In this document: positions 1 to 8,272 of the stretch, piece by piece
Layout: each line of letters begins with the position of its first letter
Numbering within the stretch: position 1 is the first letter of the stretch
NCBI GenBank assembly: GCA_944349905.1
Contig: CALVNR010000002.1
Span: forward strand, 98,921-162,920
DNA length: 64,000 bases
Direction: 5' to 3'
DNA from: an uncultured Clostridia bacterium
GTDB taxonomy: Bacteria > Bacillota > Clostridia > Christensenellales > UBA1242
Program-made: the position numbers and the translations under genes
The notes under the pieces: model-generated
Told to the model about the DNA's origin: nothing
Databases searched by the model: none
The model's input: the letters and a program-made list of their open reading frames with translations, nothing else

Positions 1-626
1 TCTACAATTAAAATAGTCTTGTTTTTTATTGCTTTTGAATTTATCACAACCATGCTATTTTTTAAATTTTCTTGACGATTTGCAAAAGTTAAAGTTTTTT
101 GAGCCTGAGTTATTGATACTTTTGCAAGTGTTTCTATAACTGGTTTGTTATATAATAATCCCAATTCTTTTGCTAAAATTTGTGCAGGATTATATCCTCT
201 TTGTTTAACTTTTGTTTTATGTGATGGGACAAACGTAATTAAATCAAAATTTATATTTTCTTTATTAATATAATCAAATATAAGTTTTGCATAACTTTTT
301 GCAAGATATGTCGCATTATCATCTTTAAATCTAATTATACTTTTTCTAACATCGTCTTGATAATTTAAAGGGCAGTAACATTTTATAAAACTTCTTTTAT
401 GTTTTTGACAACTATCGCAAATAATATTGCCTTGTTTGATTTGAGTGTCACATTTTACGCATTTGTTTTCATTATTAAATGCTTCTTTTTCGCAGTTTTC
501 ACAATAAGGTGTTATTTCAAAATCAACAATTTCTTCATTACAAAATATACATTTATTGTTTATAGGAAAAACAATATCTAAAATTTTGTCGCCTAGTTTT
601 TTAAAAACATTTTTTATTTTATTCAT
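1..626 (-). CDS. comF: ComF family phosphoribosyltransferase-like protein, 3' end cut by window edge
   Basis: Reading the minus strand from the ATG at 626 gives an open frame of about 208 codons that runs off the window. The N-terminal part has four CxxC-type pairs (CIFC, CENC, CVKC, CDSC), the zinc-ribbon of ComF proteins. After it comes a PRTase-like core with FVPSHKTKVKQRGYNPA and a final ILIVD, the beginning of the PRPP-binding motif that the edge cuts. ComF is known from DNA uptake in competent bacteria, but homologues are widespread in non-competent Firmicutes. The start codon overlaps the recD2 stop by 8 bp, so the two genes are translationally coupled. An ATP-dependent DNA helicase next to comF is a common Clostridia pairing. 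The missing part is the end of the PRTase domain. Confidence 0.88.
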   Translation of the reverse strand, partial: MNKIKNVFKKLGDKILDIVFPINNKCIFCNEEIVDFEITPYCENCEKEAFNNENKCVKCDTQIKQGNIICDSCQKHKRSFIKCYCPLNYQDDVRKSIIRFKDDNATYLAKSYAKLIFDYINKENINFDLITFVPSHKTKVKQRGYNPAQILAKELGLLYNKPVIETLAKVSITQAQKTLTFANRQENLKNSMVVINSKAIKNKTILIV

Positions 627-2856
627 ATAATTCCCTTATTTTATCGTTCGCATTTTTTAACAAATCTTTTAGCATAGTGTATCTTTTTATTGTATGATTA
701 TTAGAAATCATTTTCTTTAAGTTTGCTTTTTCTCCAACAAGCACTACCATTTTTTTTGCTCTTGTTACTGCTGTGTAAATCAAATTTCTTGTCAAAATCA
801 TAGGCGCACCAGCTATGATAGGTATGACAACTATATCAAACTCAGAGCCTTGACTTTTGTGTATGGTTATTGCATATGCAAGGGAAAGTTGAGATATTTC
901 AGTTCTTGGATAATTGCAAATTCTTCCATCTTCAAACTCTACACAAGTCTCATTGTTTTGAAAATCTATGTCAATTATATAACCAATATCTCCGTTAAAA
1001 ACACCTTCGCCTTCTTCTTCTATAAAACCATTCATTTTTTTCCAAACCAAATTGTAGTTATTTGCAGTTTGCATGACTTTATCGCCAACTCTAAATATAT
1101 TTTCTCCGACGACAAGTTCCATTTTCTTTATAGAAGGTGGGTTTATAGTTTCTTGCAAAATTCTATTTAAATTGGAAATTCCACATACGCCAGCTTTTAA
1201 TGGTGCCAAAACTTGAATTTGTGTGCTATCAAGTTTAGTAAAATTTGGTAAGCGTTTTGTGACTAAATCTATAATTGAGTTTTTTACAGAATTTAGGTCA
1301 GTTTTTTCTTCAAAAAAGAAATCTTTGCAACTGTTGTCAATTACAGGCATTTTACCATTGTTGATTAAGTGTGCGTTTGTTATAATCAGACTATCATTGT
1401 TTTGTCTAAATATTTTTGTCAATGTGCAAACAGGTATGATTTGACTTTTTATAATATCGTCCAAAACATTTCCTGCTCCTACGCTTGGAAGTTGGTCTTT
1501 GTCTCCAACCAAAATCAATTTGCATTGTCTTGGAAGAGCTTTGCACAAACTGCTCATAAGAGATACATCAACCATAGACATTTCGTCAACAATAACGGCG
1601 TTTATTTTTAATGGATTGTTTTCATTATAAACAAATTTTCCTAAATTGGAAGCTCCACCTTGTGCAACTTCCAATGCTCTATGAATTGTTTTTGCTTCTT
1701 CATTTGTGCTGTCCGATAGTCGTTTGCTTGCTCTTCCTGTTGGAGCCATGAGTATAAACTTTTGTTTTTGTTGCTTTAAAATTTCAATTATACATTTTAT
1801 AATTGTTGTTTTTCCTGTTCCCGGCCCACCAGTAATTATGCTTACTCCGTTGTTTATTGCTGTTGTTATTGCATTTTTTTGTTCTTGATGAAATTGTATC
1901 TTATTTTTTGCTTCAAAATGAGAAATTTCGTCATCAATTTCAACCTTTTTTATTTTTTGAGTAAAATTTAAAACAGCCAATTTTTGTGCAATTGAACTTT
2001 CATAAAAATAGAATTTTGTAAGAATGACTATTTCAACATTATCGTGCCAAAATTTCATAATAGTTTTGTCTAATGTAAGACCATCGAGAGCATTTTCAAA
2101 TAATTCTGTCAAAACAATGTCGTTTAGTTCTAAGAGTGAACTAGTTTGTGAAAATAAAAGTGGTTTAGGTAGGTATGTATGACCAGTTTTTTCTATTGAG
2201 CTAAAAAGAGTATACAAAATACCTGCACGAACTCTAAATTCGCTGTCTGGATTTATTCCAATGCTTTTAGCGATTTTGTCTGCTGTTAAAAATCCGATTC
2301 CGTCTATATCTTCAACCAATTTGTATGGATTTGATTTTACAATATTTATAGTGTTTGAGCCATAAATTTCATAAATTTTCATTGCCATATTTGTTGAAAT
2401 ATTATATTTTTGCAAAAACATAATTGAGTTCTGCATTTTTTTTAATTCTTTAAATTTTTCACCTATTTCAAGTGCTTTTTTTATTGATATGTTTTTCACT
2501 TGGGCAAGTGAAGAAGGACTCATTTCTATTATATCAAACGTCTGCTCTTTGAAAGTGTTCACAATGTTTTTTGCTGTTACAGGGCCTACACCTTTTATAA
2601 GACCAGAGCTTAAATATCTCTCAATTCCAACTAATGATGTAGGAAGGGTAATTTCGTAACTATTGAAAGAAAATTGATAACCATATTTTGAATTGTTTAC
2701 AAATTCTCCATCAAGAGAAAGATTTTCTCCTATATTTGCACTAACCAATTTTCCTACACAAGTTGTTAATGCACCTTTGAAATCAAGCAAAAAAACAGTG
2801 TAACCATTTTCTTCGTTACGGAAAATAATTTCTTCAATTGGTCCTTCAATTATCAT
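619..2856 (-). CDS. recD2: RecD2-type ATP-dependent 5'-3' DNA helicase
   Basis: 745 aa. The N-terminus (GPIEEIIFRNEENGYTVF) is the OB-fold segment typical of RecD2/YrrC, followed by helix-hairpin-helix repeats (around residues 85-200, e.g. LIKGVGPVTAKNIV and DIDGIGFLTADKIA). The superfamily 1 helicase core has Walker A GGPGTGKTT (about 345), Walker B VDEMSMVD, VGDKDQLPSVGAG, and motif VI near the end (AITIHKSQGSEFD...YTAVTRAK). Full length for the family. RecD2 acts alone, without RecBC, in DNA repair and replication-fork maintenance in Firmicutes. No Shine-Dalgarno sequence precedes the ATG; two TATAAT-like boxes lie within 20 bp upstream on the minus strand, so the mRNA leader may be very short. 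The start is supported by the conserved N-terminus. Overlaps comF by 8 bp. Confidence 0.95.
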   Translation of the reverse strand: MIIEGPIEEIIFRNEENGYTVFLLDFKGALTTCVGKLVSANIGENLSLDGEFVNNSKYGYQFSFNSYEITLPTSLVGIERYLSSGLIKGVGPVTAKNIVNTFKEQTFDIIEMSPSSLAQVKNISIKKALEIGEKFKELKKMQNSIMFLQKYNISTNMAMKIYEIYGSNTINIVKSNPYKLVEDIDGIGFLTADKIAKSIGINPDSEFRVRAGILYTLFSSIEKTGHTYLPKPLLFSQTSSLLELNDIVLTELFENALDGLTLDKTIMKFWHDNVEIVILTKFYFYESSIAQKLAVLNFTQKIKKVEIDDEISHFEAKNKIQFHQEQKNAITTAINNGVSIITGGPGTGKTTIIKCIIEILKQQKQKFILMAPTGRASKRLSDSTNEEAKTIHRALEVAQGGASNLGKFVYNENNPLKINAVIVDEMSMVDVSLMSSLCKALPRQCKLILVGDKDQLPSVGAGNVLDDIIKSQIIPVCTLTKIFRQNNDSLIITNAHLINNGKMPVIDNSCKDFFFEEKTDLNSVKNSIIDLVTKRLPNFTKLDSTQIQVLAPLKAGVCGISNLNRILQETINPPSIKKMELVVGENIFRVGDKVMQTANNYNLVWKKMNGFIEEEGEGVFNGDIGYIIDIDFQNNETCVEFEDGRICNYPRTEISQLSLAYAITIHKSQGSEFDIVVIPIIAGAPMILTRNLIYTAVTRAKKMVVLVGEKANLKKMISNNHTIKRYTMLKDLLKNANDKIRELYE

Positions 2857-2948
2857 GATTATATTTTAATATTATAATTTTAAAAAAACAAGCAAAAACA
2901 CTTGCTTTGGGAAAAAAATTGCATTATACTTAACATGAGGTAGCGGTT

Positions 2949-3335
2949 ATGATGAATAAAATCGGATGTTTGATTGAACTTGAAGCGCTTCTTGAAAACA
3001 TACTAAAGAAAAAATCTGAAAGGGCAATGTTAAAATTTAAAATACTATATTTTGCTTATTTGTATGAAAATTTATCTGTTGGTATGATAGTTGAAAAATT
3101 GGGTATTAAGAAAACTAATTTTGCCTTAATGACAAAACAACTTGAAGATGAAGGATTGCTTACAATAAACAAATCAAAAATGGATAAAAGATGTCATGTT
3201 TTAACTTTAACAGTTGAAGGAGTGAACACTTTGTATAAATATGTATCATCTATTTCTGAAATTGTTGGACCAATAAGTGTAGATAATATAGAACATGCAA
3301 AAAAATTGGTAGATTTTTTAAATAAAATTGTTTAA
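2949..3335 (+). CDS. Small winged-helix (MarR-like) DNA-binding protein
   Basis: 128 aa. Residues about 40-105 read as a winged helix-turn-helix: an initial helix pair, a recognition segment (MIVEKLGIKKTNFALMTKQLEDEGLLTI) and a wing with the MarR signature pattern K-x-D-K-R-x-x-x-L-T-L-T (KMDKRCHVLTLT), followed by xxG. It is shorter than full MarR proteins at both ends. The start may be the first or the second of two adjacent ATG codons (2949 or 2952); GAGG lies at 2937-2940. It sits between divergent recD2 and cysS, with a promoter for cysS just after its stop. Its target cannot be told from the sequence. It could equally be assigned to another wHTH family. Confidence 0.75.
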   Translation: MMNKIGCLIELEALLENILKKKSERAMLKFKILYFAYLYENLSVGMIVEKLGIKKTNFALMTKQLEDEGLLTINKSKMDKRCHVLTLTVEGVNTLYKYVSSISEIVGPISVDNIEHAKKLVDFLNKIV

Positions 3336-3338
3336 AAA

Positions 3339-3368
3339 TTGACCTTTAAAATAAAAAGAACATATAAA
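3339..3368 (+). promoter_or_regulatory. Sigma-A-type promoter for cysS
   Basis: TTGACC at 3339-3344, 18 bp, TATAAA at 3363-3368. The cysS ATG follows at 3383 with AAAGGAA before it. Confidence 0.5.
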
Positions 3369-3382
3369 ATAAAGGAATAGTT

Positions 3383-4738
3383 ATGATAAAATTATTTAAT
3401 TCTTTGACTAGAAAAAAAGAAGATTTTGTGCCAAATGGCGAATTTGTTAAAATGTATAGTTGCGGACCTACTGTATATTCTTATCCACACATCGGAAACA
3501 TGAGAGCATATCTTTTTATGGATAATATAAGAAGGGTATTGAAATACAATGGTTATAAATTAGACGGCGTAATGAATATAACCGATGTTGGACATTTAAC
3601 AAGCGATGCTGATGAAGGTGAAGATAAAATGCTTGTTGCCAGTAAGAAGGAACAAAAAACTCCTTGGGAAATTGCAAAATACTATACAGAAATATTTTTT
3701 AATGAAGCAAAAAAATTAAATATTGATTTGCCAGAGCATATTGTTCCTGCAACTACTGTGATTGATGAAATTATAAAATTTGTTGAGGGGCTCATAGAAA
3801 AAGGCTATGCTTATATAACAACAAAGGGAGTTTACTTTGATATACAGAAATTTCCAGGATACGGCAAGCTAGGTAATAGCATTGACAGCAAAATGGCAGG
3901 GGCAAGAATTGATGTTGATGATGAAAAACATAATCCTGCTGATTTCGTTTTGTGGGTAAAAGCACCAAAAGAACATATTATGAAATGGGATAGTCCTTGG
4001 GGAATTGGTTATCCTGGTTGGCATATAGAATGTTCTGCTATTGGCAATAAATATTTAGGTGAAAAAATAGATATTCATACGGGTGGTGTTGACCACAAAA
4101 CAATACATCATGAAAATGAAATTGCTCAAAGTGACTGTTTGTGTGGACATAGAGTTGTAAACTTTTGGATGCATGTTGAATTTTTGCAAGTAAATGGTGG
4201 AAAAATGGGCAAAAGTTTGAATAACATGTATGTTTTAGATGACTTAAAAGAAAAAGGTTTTAATCCAGAAGATTTTAGATATTTTTATTTTAATGCACAT
4301 TATTCTAAACAACAAAACTTTACATTTGAAGCATTGCAAGGTGCACAAAATGCATTAAAAGCATTCAAAAACTTGGTTGTTTCTAATAAAAACGGAGAAA
4401 ATGTTGTAGATGAAACTGTCATTAATAATTATAAAAATGAATTTTTAGAATCAATTAATGATGATTTAAATATGCCAAAAGCACTTGCTGTTTGTCAAAA
4501 ATTATTAAAAGAGCCAAAAAGCAAACAAGTTTATGATTTAATGATGGATTTCAATAAAATTTTAGGCTTTGATTTTGAATTAACAAAAGAAATTCCAACT
4601 CAAATCAAACAACTTGCAGAACAAAGATGGCAAGCAAAGAAAAATAGAGATTTTGCATTGGCTGATAGTTTAAGAAATCAAATTGAAACTGCTGGTTTTG
4701 TTATAAAAGACAGCAAAGATGGTTATACAATAGAATAA
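3383..4738 (+). CDS. cysS: Cysteinyl-tRNA synthetase
   Basis: 451 aa class I synthetase charging tRNA-Cys in the cytoplasm. The first catalytic motif is SCGPTVYSYPHIGNMRAY (HIGH-type, with the zinc-binding Cys just before it); the other zinc ligands are in GWHIECSA and HHENEIAQS. The KMSKS loop reads GGKMGKSLNN, with Gly in place of the first Ser, a change that is often tolerated. The C-terminal DALR-like helical domain ends with AEQRWQAKKNRDFALADSLRNQI, the conserved CysRS tail. Length is normal for a bacterial CysRS. It has its own promoter and is closed by a long hairpin terminator before valS. Confidence 0.97.
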   Translation: MIKLFNSLTRKKEDFVPNGEFVKMYSCGPTVYSYPHIGNMRAYLFMDNIRRVLKYNGYKLDGVMNITDVGHLTSDADEGEDKMLVASKKEQKTPWEIAKYYTEIFFNEAKKLNIDLPEHIVPATTVIDEIIKFVEGLIEKGYAYITTKGVYFDIQKFPGYGKLGNSIDSKMAGARIDVDDEKHNPADFVLWVKAPKEHIMKWDSPWGIGYPGWHIECSAIGNKYLGEKIDIHTGGVDHKTIHHENEIAQSDCLCGHRVVNFWMHVEFLQVNGGKMGKSLNNMYVLDDLKEKGFNPEDFRYFYFNAHYSKQQNFTFEALQGAQNALKAFKNLVVSNKNGENVVDETVINNYKNEFLESINDDLNMPKALAVCQKLLKEPKSKQVYDLMMDFNKILGFDFELTKEIPTQIKQLAEQRWQAKKNRDFALADSLRNQIETAGFVIKDSKDGYTIE

Positions 4739-4741
4739 TTT

Positions 4742-4798
4742 AAAAGGGCATTATTAAAGTATATAGAATAAACTTTAATTTATAGCCCTTTTATTTGC
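4742..4798 (+). terminator. Terminator after cysS
   Basis: AAAAGGGC (4742-4749) pairs with GCCCTTTT (4785-4792). Inside, TTAAAGT and ACTTTAA can pair too, giving a tall two-part stem. Confidence 0.75.
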
Positions 4799-4805
4799 TT
4801 TTTAC

Positions 4806-4834
4806 TTGCTTTTGTTTTGGCAATTTATTATAAT
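4806..4834 (+). promoter_or_regulatory. Promoter for valS
   Basis: TTGCTT at 4806-4811, 17 bp, TATAAT at 4829-4834, 27 bp before the valS ATG. Confidence 0.55.
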
Positions 4835-4861
4835 AAAATAAACTTATTATTGGGGAGATTT

Positions 4862-7456
4862 ATGGATAAGAATTATACACCAGAATTGTTTGAAAATGAA
4901 ATATATAAAAAATGGTTAGAAAATAATTATTTTACAACAAATCCAGATGGAAGAGAACATTTTAGTATTGTTATGCCACCACCAAATGTTACTGGAAAAG
5001 CGCATGTTGGACATGCTCTTGACAATACAATACAAGATGTTTTGGTTAGAACAAAAAGAATGAAGGGCTACAACACTCTTTGGGTTCCTGGAACTGATCA
5101 TGCAGCTATTGCAACAGAAGAAGTTTTGGCAAGAAAATTGCGCCATGATGGCTTGAAAAAAGAAGATGTAGGTCGTGAAAAATTTTTGGAAATGGGTTGG
5201 AATTGGTATAAAGAATATGGCAACATTATTGTAAATCAATTTCAAAAAATTGGAATTTCTTGTGATTGGTCAAGACTTGCTTTTACCATGGATGAAAACT
5301 TAAATAAAGCTGTTAAACATGTATTTTGTCAATATTACAATGAAGGTCTTATATACAAAGGGAAAAGGGTTGTTAATTATTGTCCAAGTTGCAAAACTAC
5401 TATTTCTGACAATGAAAATGTGCATGTAGATCAAAATACATATCTTTGGTATATAAAATATCCATTTGCAGATGGTGATGGTTATGTAACTGTTGCAACT
5501 ACAAGACCTGAAACTTTGTTTGGTGATACTGCTGTTGCTGTAAATCCAAATGATCCAAAATATAAAGATAAAATTGGCAAAGATTTGATTTTGCCTTTGG
5601 TTAACAAAAAAATCAAACTTATAGCAGATGATTATTGTGAAATTGGTTTTGGAACCGGTGCAGTAAAAATTACGCCAGCTCATGACCCAAATGATTATGA
5701 GGTCGGATTAAGACATAATTTGGATGTTGTTGTTTGTATAGATGATGACGGACTTTTAAATGAAAATGCTGGACAATTTAAAGGTATAGACAGAATTAAA
5801 GCAAGACCATTAATTGAAAAAGCACTTGAAGAATGTGGCTGTTTGGTAAAAAAAGAAAAATATAAAAATCAAGTAGGAACATGCGAAAGATGTCATAGTT
5901 TTACAGAACCAAAGATTTCTACTCAATGGTTTGTTAAAATGAAAGATCTCGTAAAACCTGCAATAGATGCTGTTAAAAATGGAGATTTAAAATTCCACCC
6001 AAAAAGATATGAAAAAACATATTTAAATTGGCTTGAAAACATACAAGACTGGTGTATATCACGTCAAATATGGCTTGGACATAGAATACCTGTTTTTACT
6101 TGTGAAAATGGTCATATTTTTGCAAGCGAAACTGATCCAGTTGAGTGCCCAATTTGCAAAAGTAAACATTTGGAGCAAGAAAAAGATGTGCTTGATACAT
6201 GGTTCTCTTCTGCATTGTGGCCTTTCTCAACATTAGGCTATCCAAATCAAACAGAAGATTTAAAATATTATTATCCAACTTCTACATTAGTTACAGGATA
6301 TGATATTATAACTTTCTGGGTTTCAAAAATGGTATTTTCTGGTCTTAAATTTATGGGGCAAGTTCCATTTAAAGATGTTGTAATACATGGTATTGTGCGT
6401 GATATAAAAGGTGTAAAAATGTCAAAACATCTTGGAAACGGTGTTGACCCTATTGATTTGATAGAAAAATATGGCGCTGATGCTTTAAGACTTTCTTTAA
6501 TCAATGGTATGAGTATGGGCACAGACCTTAAATATGGCGAAGAAAAAGCAAAAGAAGCAAAAATATTTATCAACAAACTTTACAATGCTAGCAAATTTGT
6601 GCTTGCAAACTTAAACAACTTTAAATATATTGACTTGTCAAAATTAAATTTACAAGAAAAAGACAAGTGGATTTTGCAAGAATTTGATAAGTTAATAAAA
6701 TCAGTAAACAAAAATATTGATCGTTATGCTCTCGGTGTTTGTGCAAGCAACTTAATGGAATTTACTGTTGCAAAATTCTGTGATTGGTATATTGAACTTG
6801 CAAAAATTGATTTGTATGGTGATGATGAAACAAGAAAAACAATTACACAAAATGTTTTGTATTATGTTTTTGATGGACTTTTGAAGTTATTTCATCCTTT
6901 TATTCCATTTGTTACAGAATATATTTATCAAGAACTTCCTATTCATGAAGAAAGTATTATGATAAGCAAATTTCCAACAAAGGTTAAAGTTAAAGATTTA
7001 ACAAACAATTTTGAAACTATAATTAATATAATCAGGGAAATAAGAAATTCAAGAGCAAAATACAATTTGCCTGATAATAAAAAAACATCTTTGATGTTTA
7101 AGATAGCAGAAAATGATTTGATTATAAAAGAAAATATAAATCAAATTTGCAAACTTTCTTTTGGAAATGAAAGTGTTATAATTGACAAACTACCAGAAGA
7201 AAAATGTATAAAAATTTTGGCAGGAGATAGTCAAATTTTTATACCACTTGGTCAACTTATTGATACTGAAAAAGAGAAAGAAAAAATAAATAAAGAAATT
7301 GAAACTTTGAGATTTGAAATTTTTCGTTCTGAGAAAATGTTGTCAAATCAAGGTTTTGTTTCAAAAGCTCCAAAGAATTTGATTGAAAATGAAAAATCAA
7401 AACTTGAAAAAAACAAGGAAAAACTTGAAAAGATTTTGAAAGAAAATAATTTGTAA
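4862..7456 (+). CDS. valS: Valyl-tRNA synthetase
   Basis: 864 aa class I synthetase for tRNA-Val. I chose the ATG at 4862 (MDKNYTPELFENEIYKKW) because GGGGAG stands 5 bases before it and the family starts there; an in-frame TTG 45 bp upstream falls in the promoter. Motifs: PPPNVTGKAHVGHALD (HIGH), WVPGTDHAAIATE, the editing (CP1) domain with TTRPETLFGDTAVAV and GTGAVKITPAHDPNDYEVG, and GVKMSKHLGNGVDP (KMSKS). A zinc-like CxxC pair lies in the insert (CPSC, CERC). The C-terminus is the ValRS coiled coil (about 800-864) rich in Lys and Glu. Full length. Nothing unusual. The next gene starts 10 bp after the stop and may be co-transcribed. Confidence 0.97.
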   Translation: MDKNYTPELFENEIYKKWLENNYFTTNPDGREHFSIVMPPPNVTGKAHVGHALDNTIQDVLVRTKRMKGYNTLWVPGTDHAAIATEEVLARKLRHDGLKKEDVGREKFLEMGWNWYKEYGNIIVNQFQKIGISCDWSRLAFTMDENLNKAVKHVFCQYYNEGLIYKGKRVVNYCPSCKTTISDNENVHVDQNTYLWYIKYPFADGDGYVTVATTRPETLFGDTAVAVNPNDPKYKDKIGKDLILPLVNKKIKLIADDYCEIGFGTGAVKITPAHDPNDYEVGLRHNLDVVVCIDDDGLLNENAGQFKGIDRIKARPLIEKALEECGCLVKKEKYKNQVGTCERCHSFTEPKISTQWFVKMKDLVKPAIDAVKNGDLKFHPKRYEKTYLNWLENIQDWCISRQIWLGHRIPVFTCENGHIFASETDPVECPICKSKHLEQEKDVLDTWFSSALWPFSTLGYPNQTEDLKYYYPTSTLVTGYDIITFWVSKMVFSGLKFMGQVPFKDVVIHGIVRDIKGVKMSKHLGNGVDPIDLIEKYGADALRLSLINGMSMGTDLKYGEEKAKEAKIFINKLYNASKFVLANLNNFKYIDLSKLNLQEKDKWILQEFDKLIKSVNKNIDRYALGVCASNLMEFTVAKFCDWYIELAKIDLYGDDETRKTITQNVLYYVFDGLLKLFHPFIPFVTEYIYQELPIHEESIMISKFPTKVKVKDLTNNFETIINIIREIRNSRAKYNLPDNKKTSLMFKIAENDLIIKENINQICKLSFGNESVIIDKLPEEKCIKILAGDSQIFIPLGQLIDTEKEKEKINKEIETLRFEIFRSEKMLSNQGFVSKAPKNLIENEKSKLEKNKEKLEKILKENNL

Positions 7457-7466
7457 GATAGGTAAA

Positions 7467-8228
7467 ATGAAAAGAAAAAATTGGGTTAAGTTTAAAGATT
7501 TGAATAAAAGAGAAAAAATATTTCGTGTGACAAATTTTATTGTCATGTTGCTTTTGTTTGTAGCTTGTGTTGCCATGTCAATTTATTATAAATTTGTTTA
7601 TGACCCAAATGATAGAATAATCCCAGCTGTTTGTATAGCTATTCTGTCTTTATTGCCTGTTCTTTTTGAATTGATTTTTGGCAGAAGGATAAACAATGTT
7701 GTTTTCTTAATTATAGAATTGTATTTGATATTTGCAGGACTTATAGGTAGTGTGCTTAATGTCTACTATGTAGTAAACTGGTATGATATTATTATTCACA
7801 TATTGATGGGGTATTTTGTAGCAATTTTAGGAATTTTTGTTGCTGGAAAGATTGGCAACTATTCCAAATATAATGTTTTATTTGTTGCTGTATTTTGTTT
7901 ATGCTTTTCACTTGCCGTCGAAGTTTTATGGGAAATATTTGAGTGGGGTGCTGATAATTTGTTCAACCAAACAATGCAAGGAGAAAAAATAGAAGGCTAT
8001 GGTCAACCATTGATTTTTGATACTATGTTGGATATGGTTTGCAATACTGTTGGTGCTTTGATTTTCTTTGCTCAATATTTGATTGGAAAATTGTCAAAGT
8101 TTAAATTTGGAATAAATTTTATAGAAAACAATTTGATAGCAAAACCAAATGATGTAAATGATAATAAAATTGAAAGTGACTACAAAGTTGAAAATATAGA
8201 AAAAAAACGAAGACACAAAAGAAAATAA
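7467..8228 (+). CDS. Polytopic membrane protein, DUF2238/YjdF-like
   Basis: 253 aa with about six membrane segments. Conserved-looking polar residues sit in the membrane part: WYDIIIHILMGYF, then EVLWEIFEWGADN, then DTMLDMVCNTVGAL. This order (YD..H..G, WEIFEW, DT..D....GA) matches what I recall of the DUF2238/YjdF group; its function is unknown. The C-terminus is a short charged tail ending in RRHKRK. The gene follows valS by 10 bp with a weak AGATAGG before the ATG, and ends at a bidirectional terminator facing the ABC operon. The family call is from motif memory only; the membrane topology is directly visible. Confidence 0.65.
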   Translation: MKRKNWVKFKDLNKREKIFRVTNFIVMLLLFVACVAMSIYYKFVYDPNDRIIPAVCIAILSLLPVLFELIFGRRINNVVFLIIELYLIFAGLIGSVLNVYYVVNWYDIIIHILMGYFVAILGIFVAGKIGNYSKYNVLFVAVFCLCFSLAVEVLWEIFEWGADNLFNQTMQGEKIEGYGQPLIFDTMLDMVCNTVGALIFFAQYLIGKLSKFKFGINFIENNLIAKPNDVNDNKIESDYKVENIEKKRRHKRK

Positions 8229-8231
8229 AAA

Positions 8232-8259
8232 ACATTAGCAATCGCTAATGTTTTTTTTG
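8232..8259. terminator. Bidirectional terminator between convergent genes
   Basis: ACATTAGC / GCTAATGT with a 4-base loop, A-run on one side and T-run on the other, so it serves both the membrane protein gene (+) and the ABC operon (-). Confidence 0.85.
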
Positions 8260-8272
8260 TTTTATTTTTAAA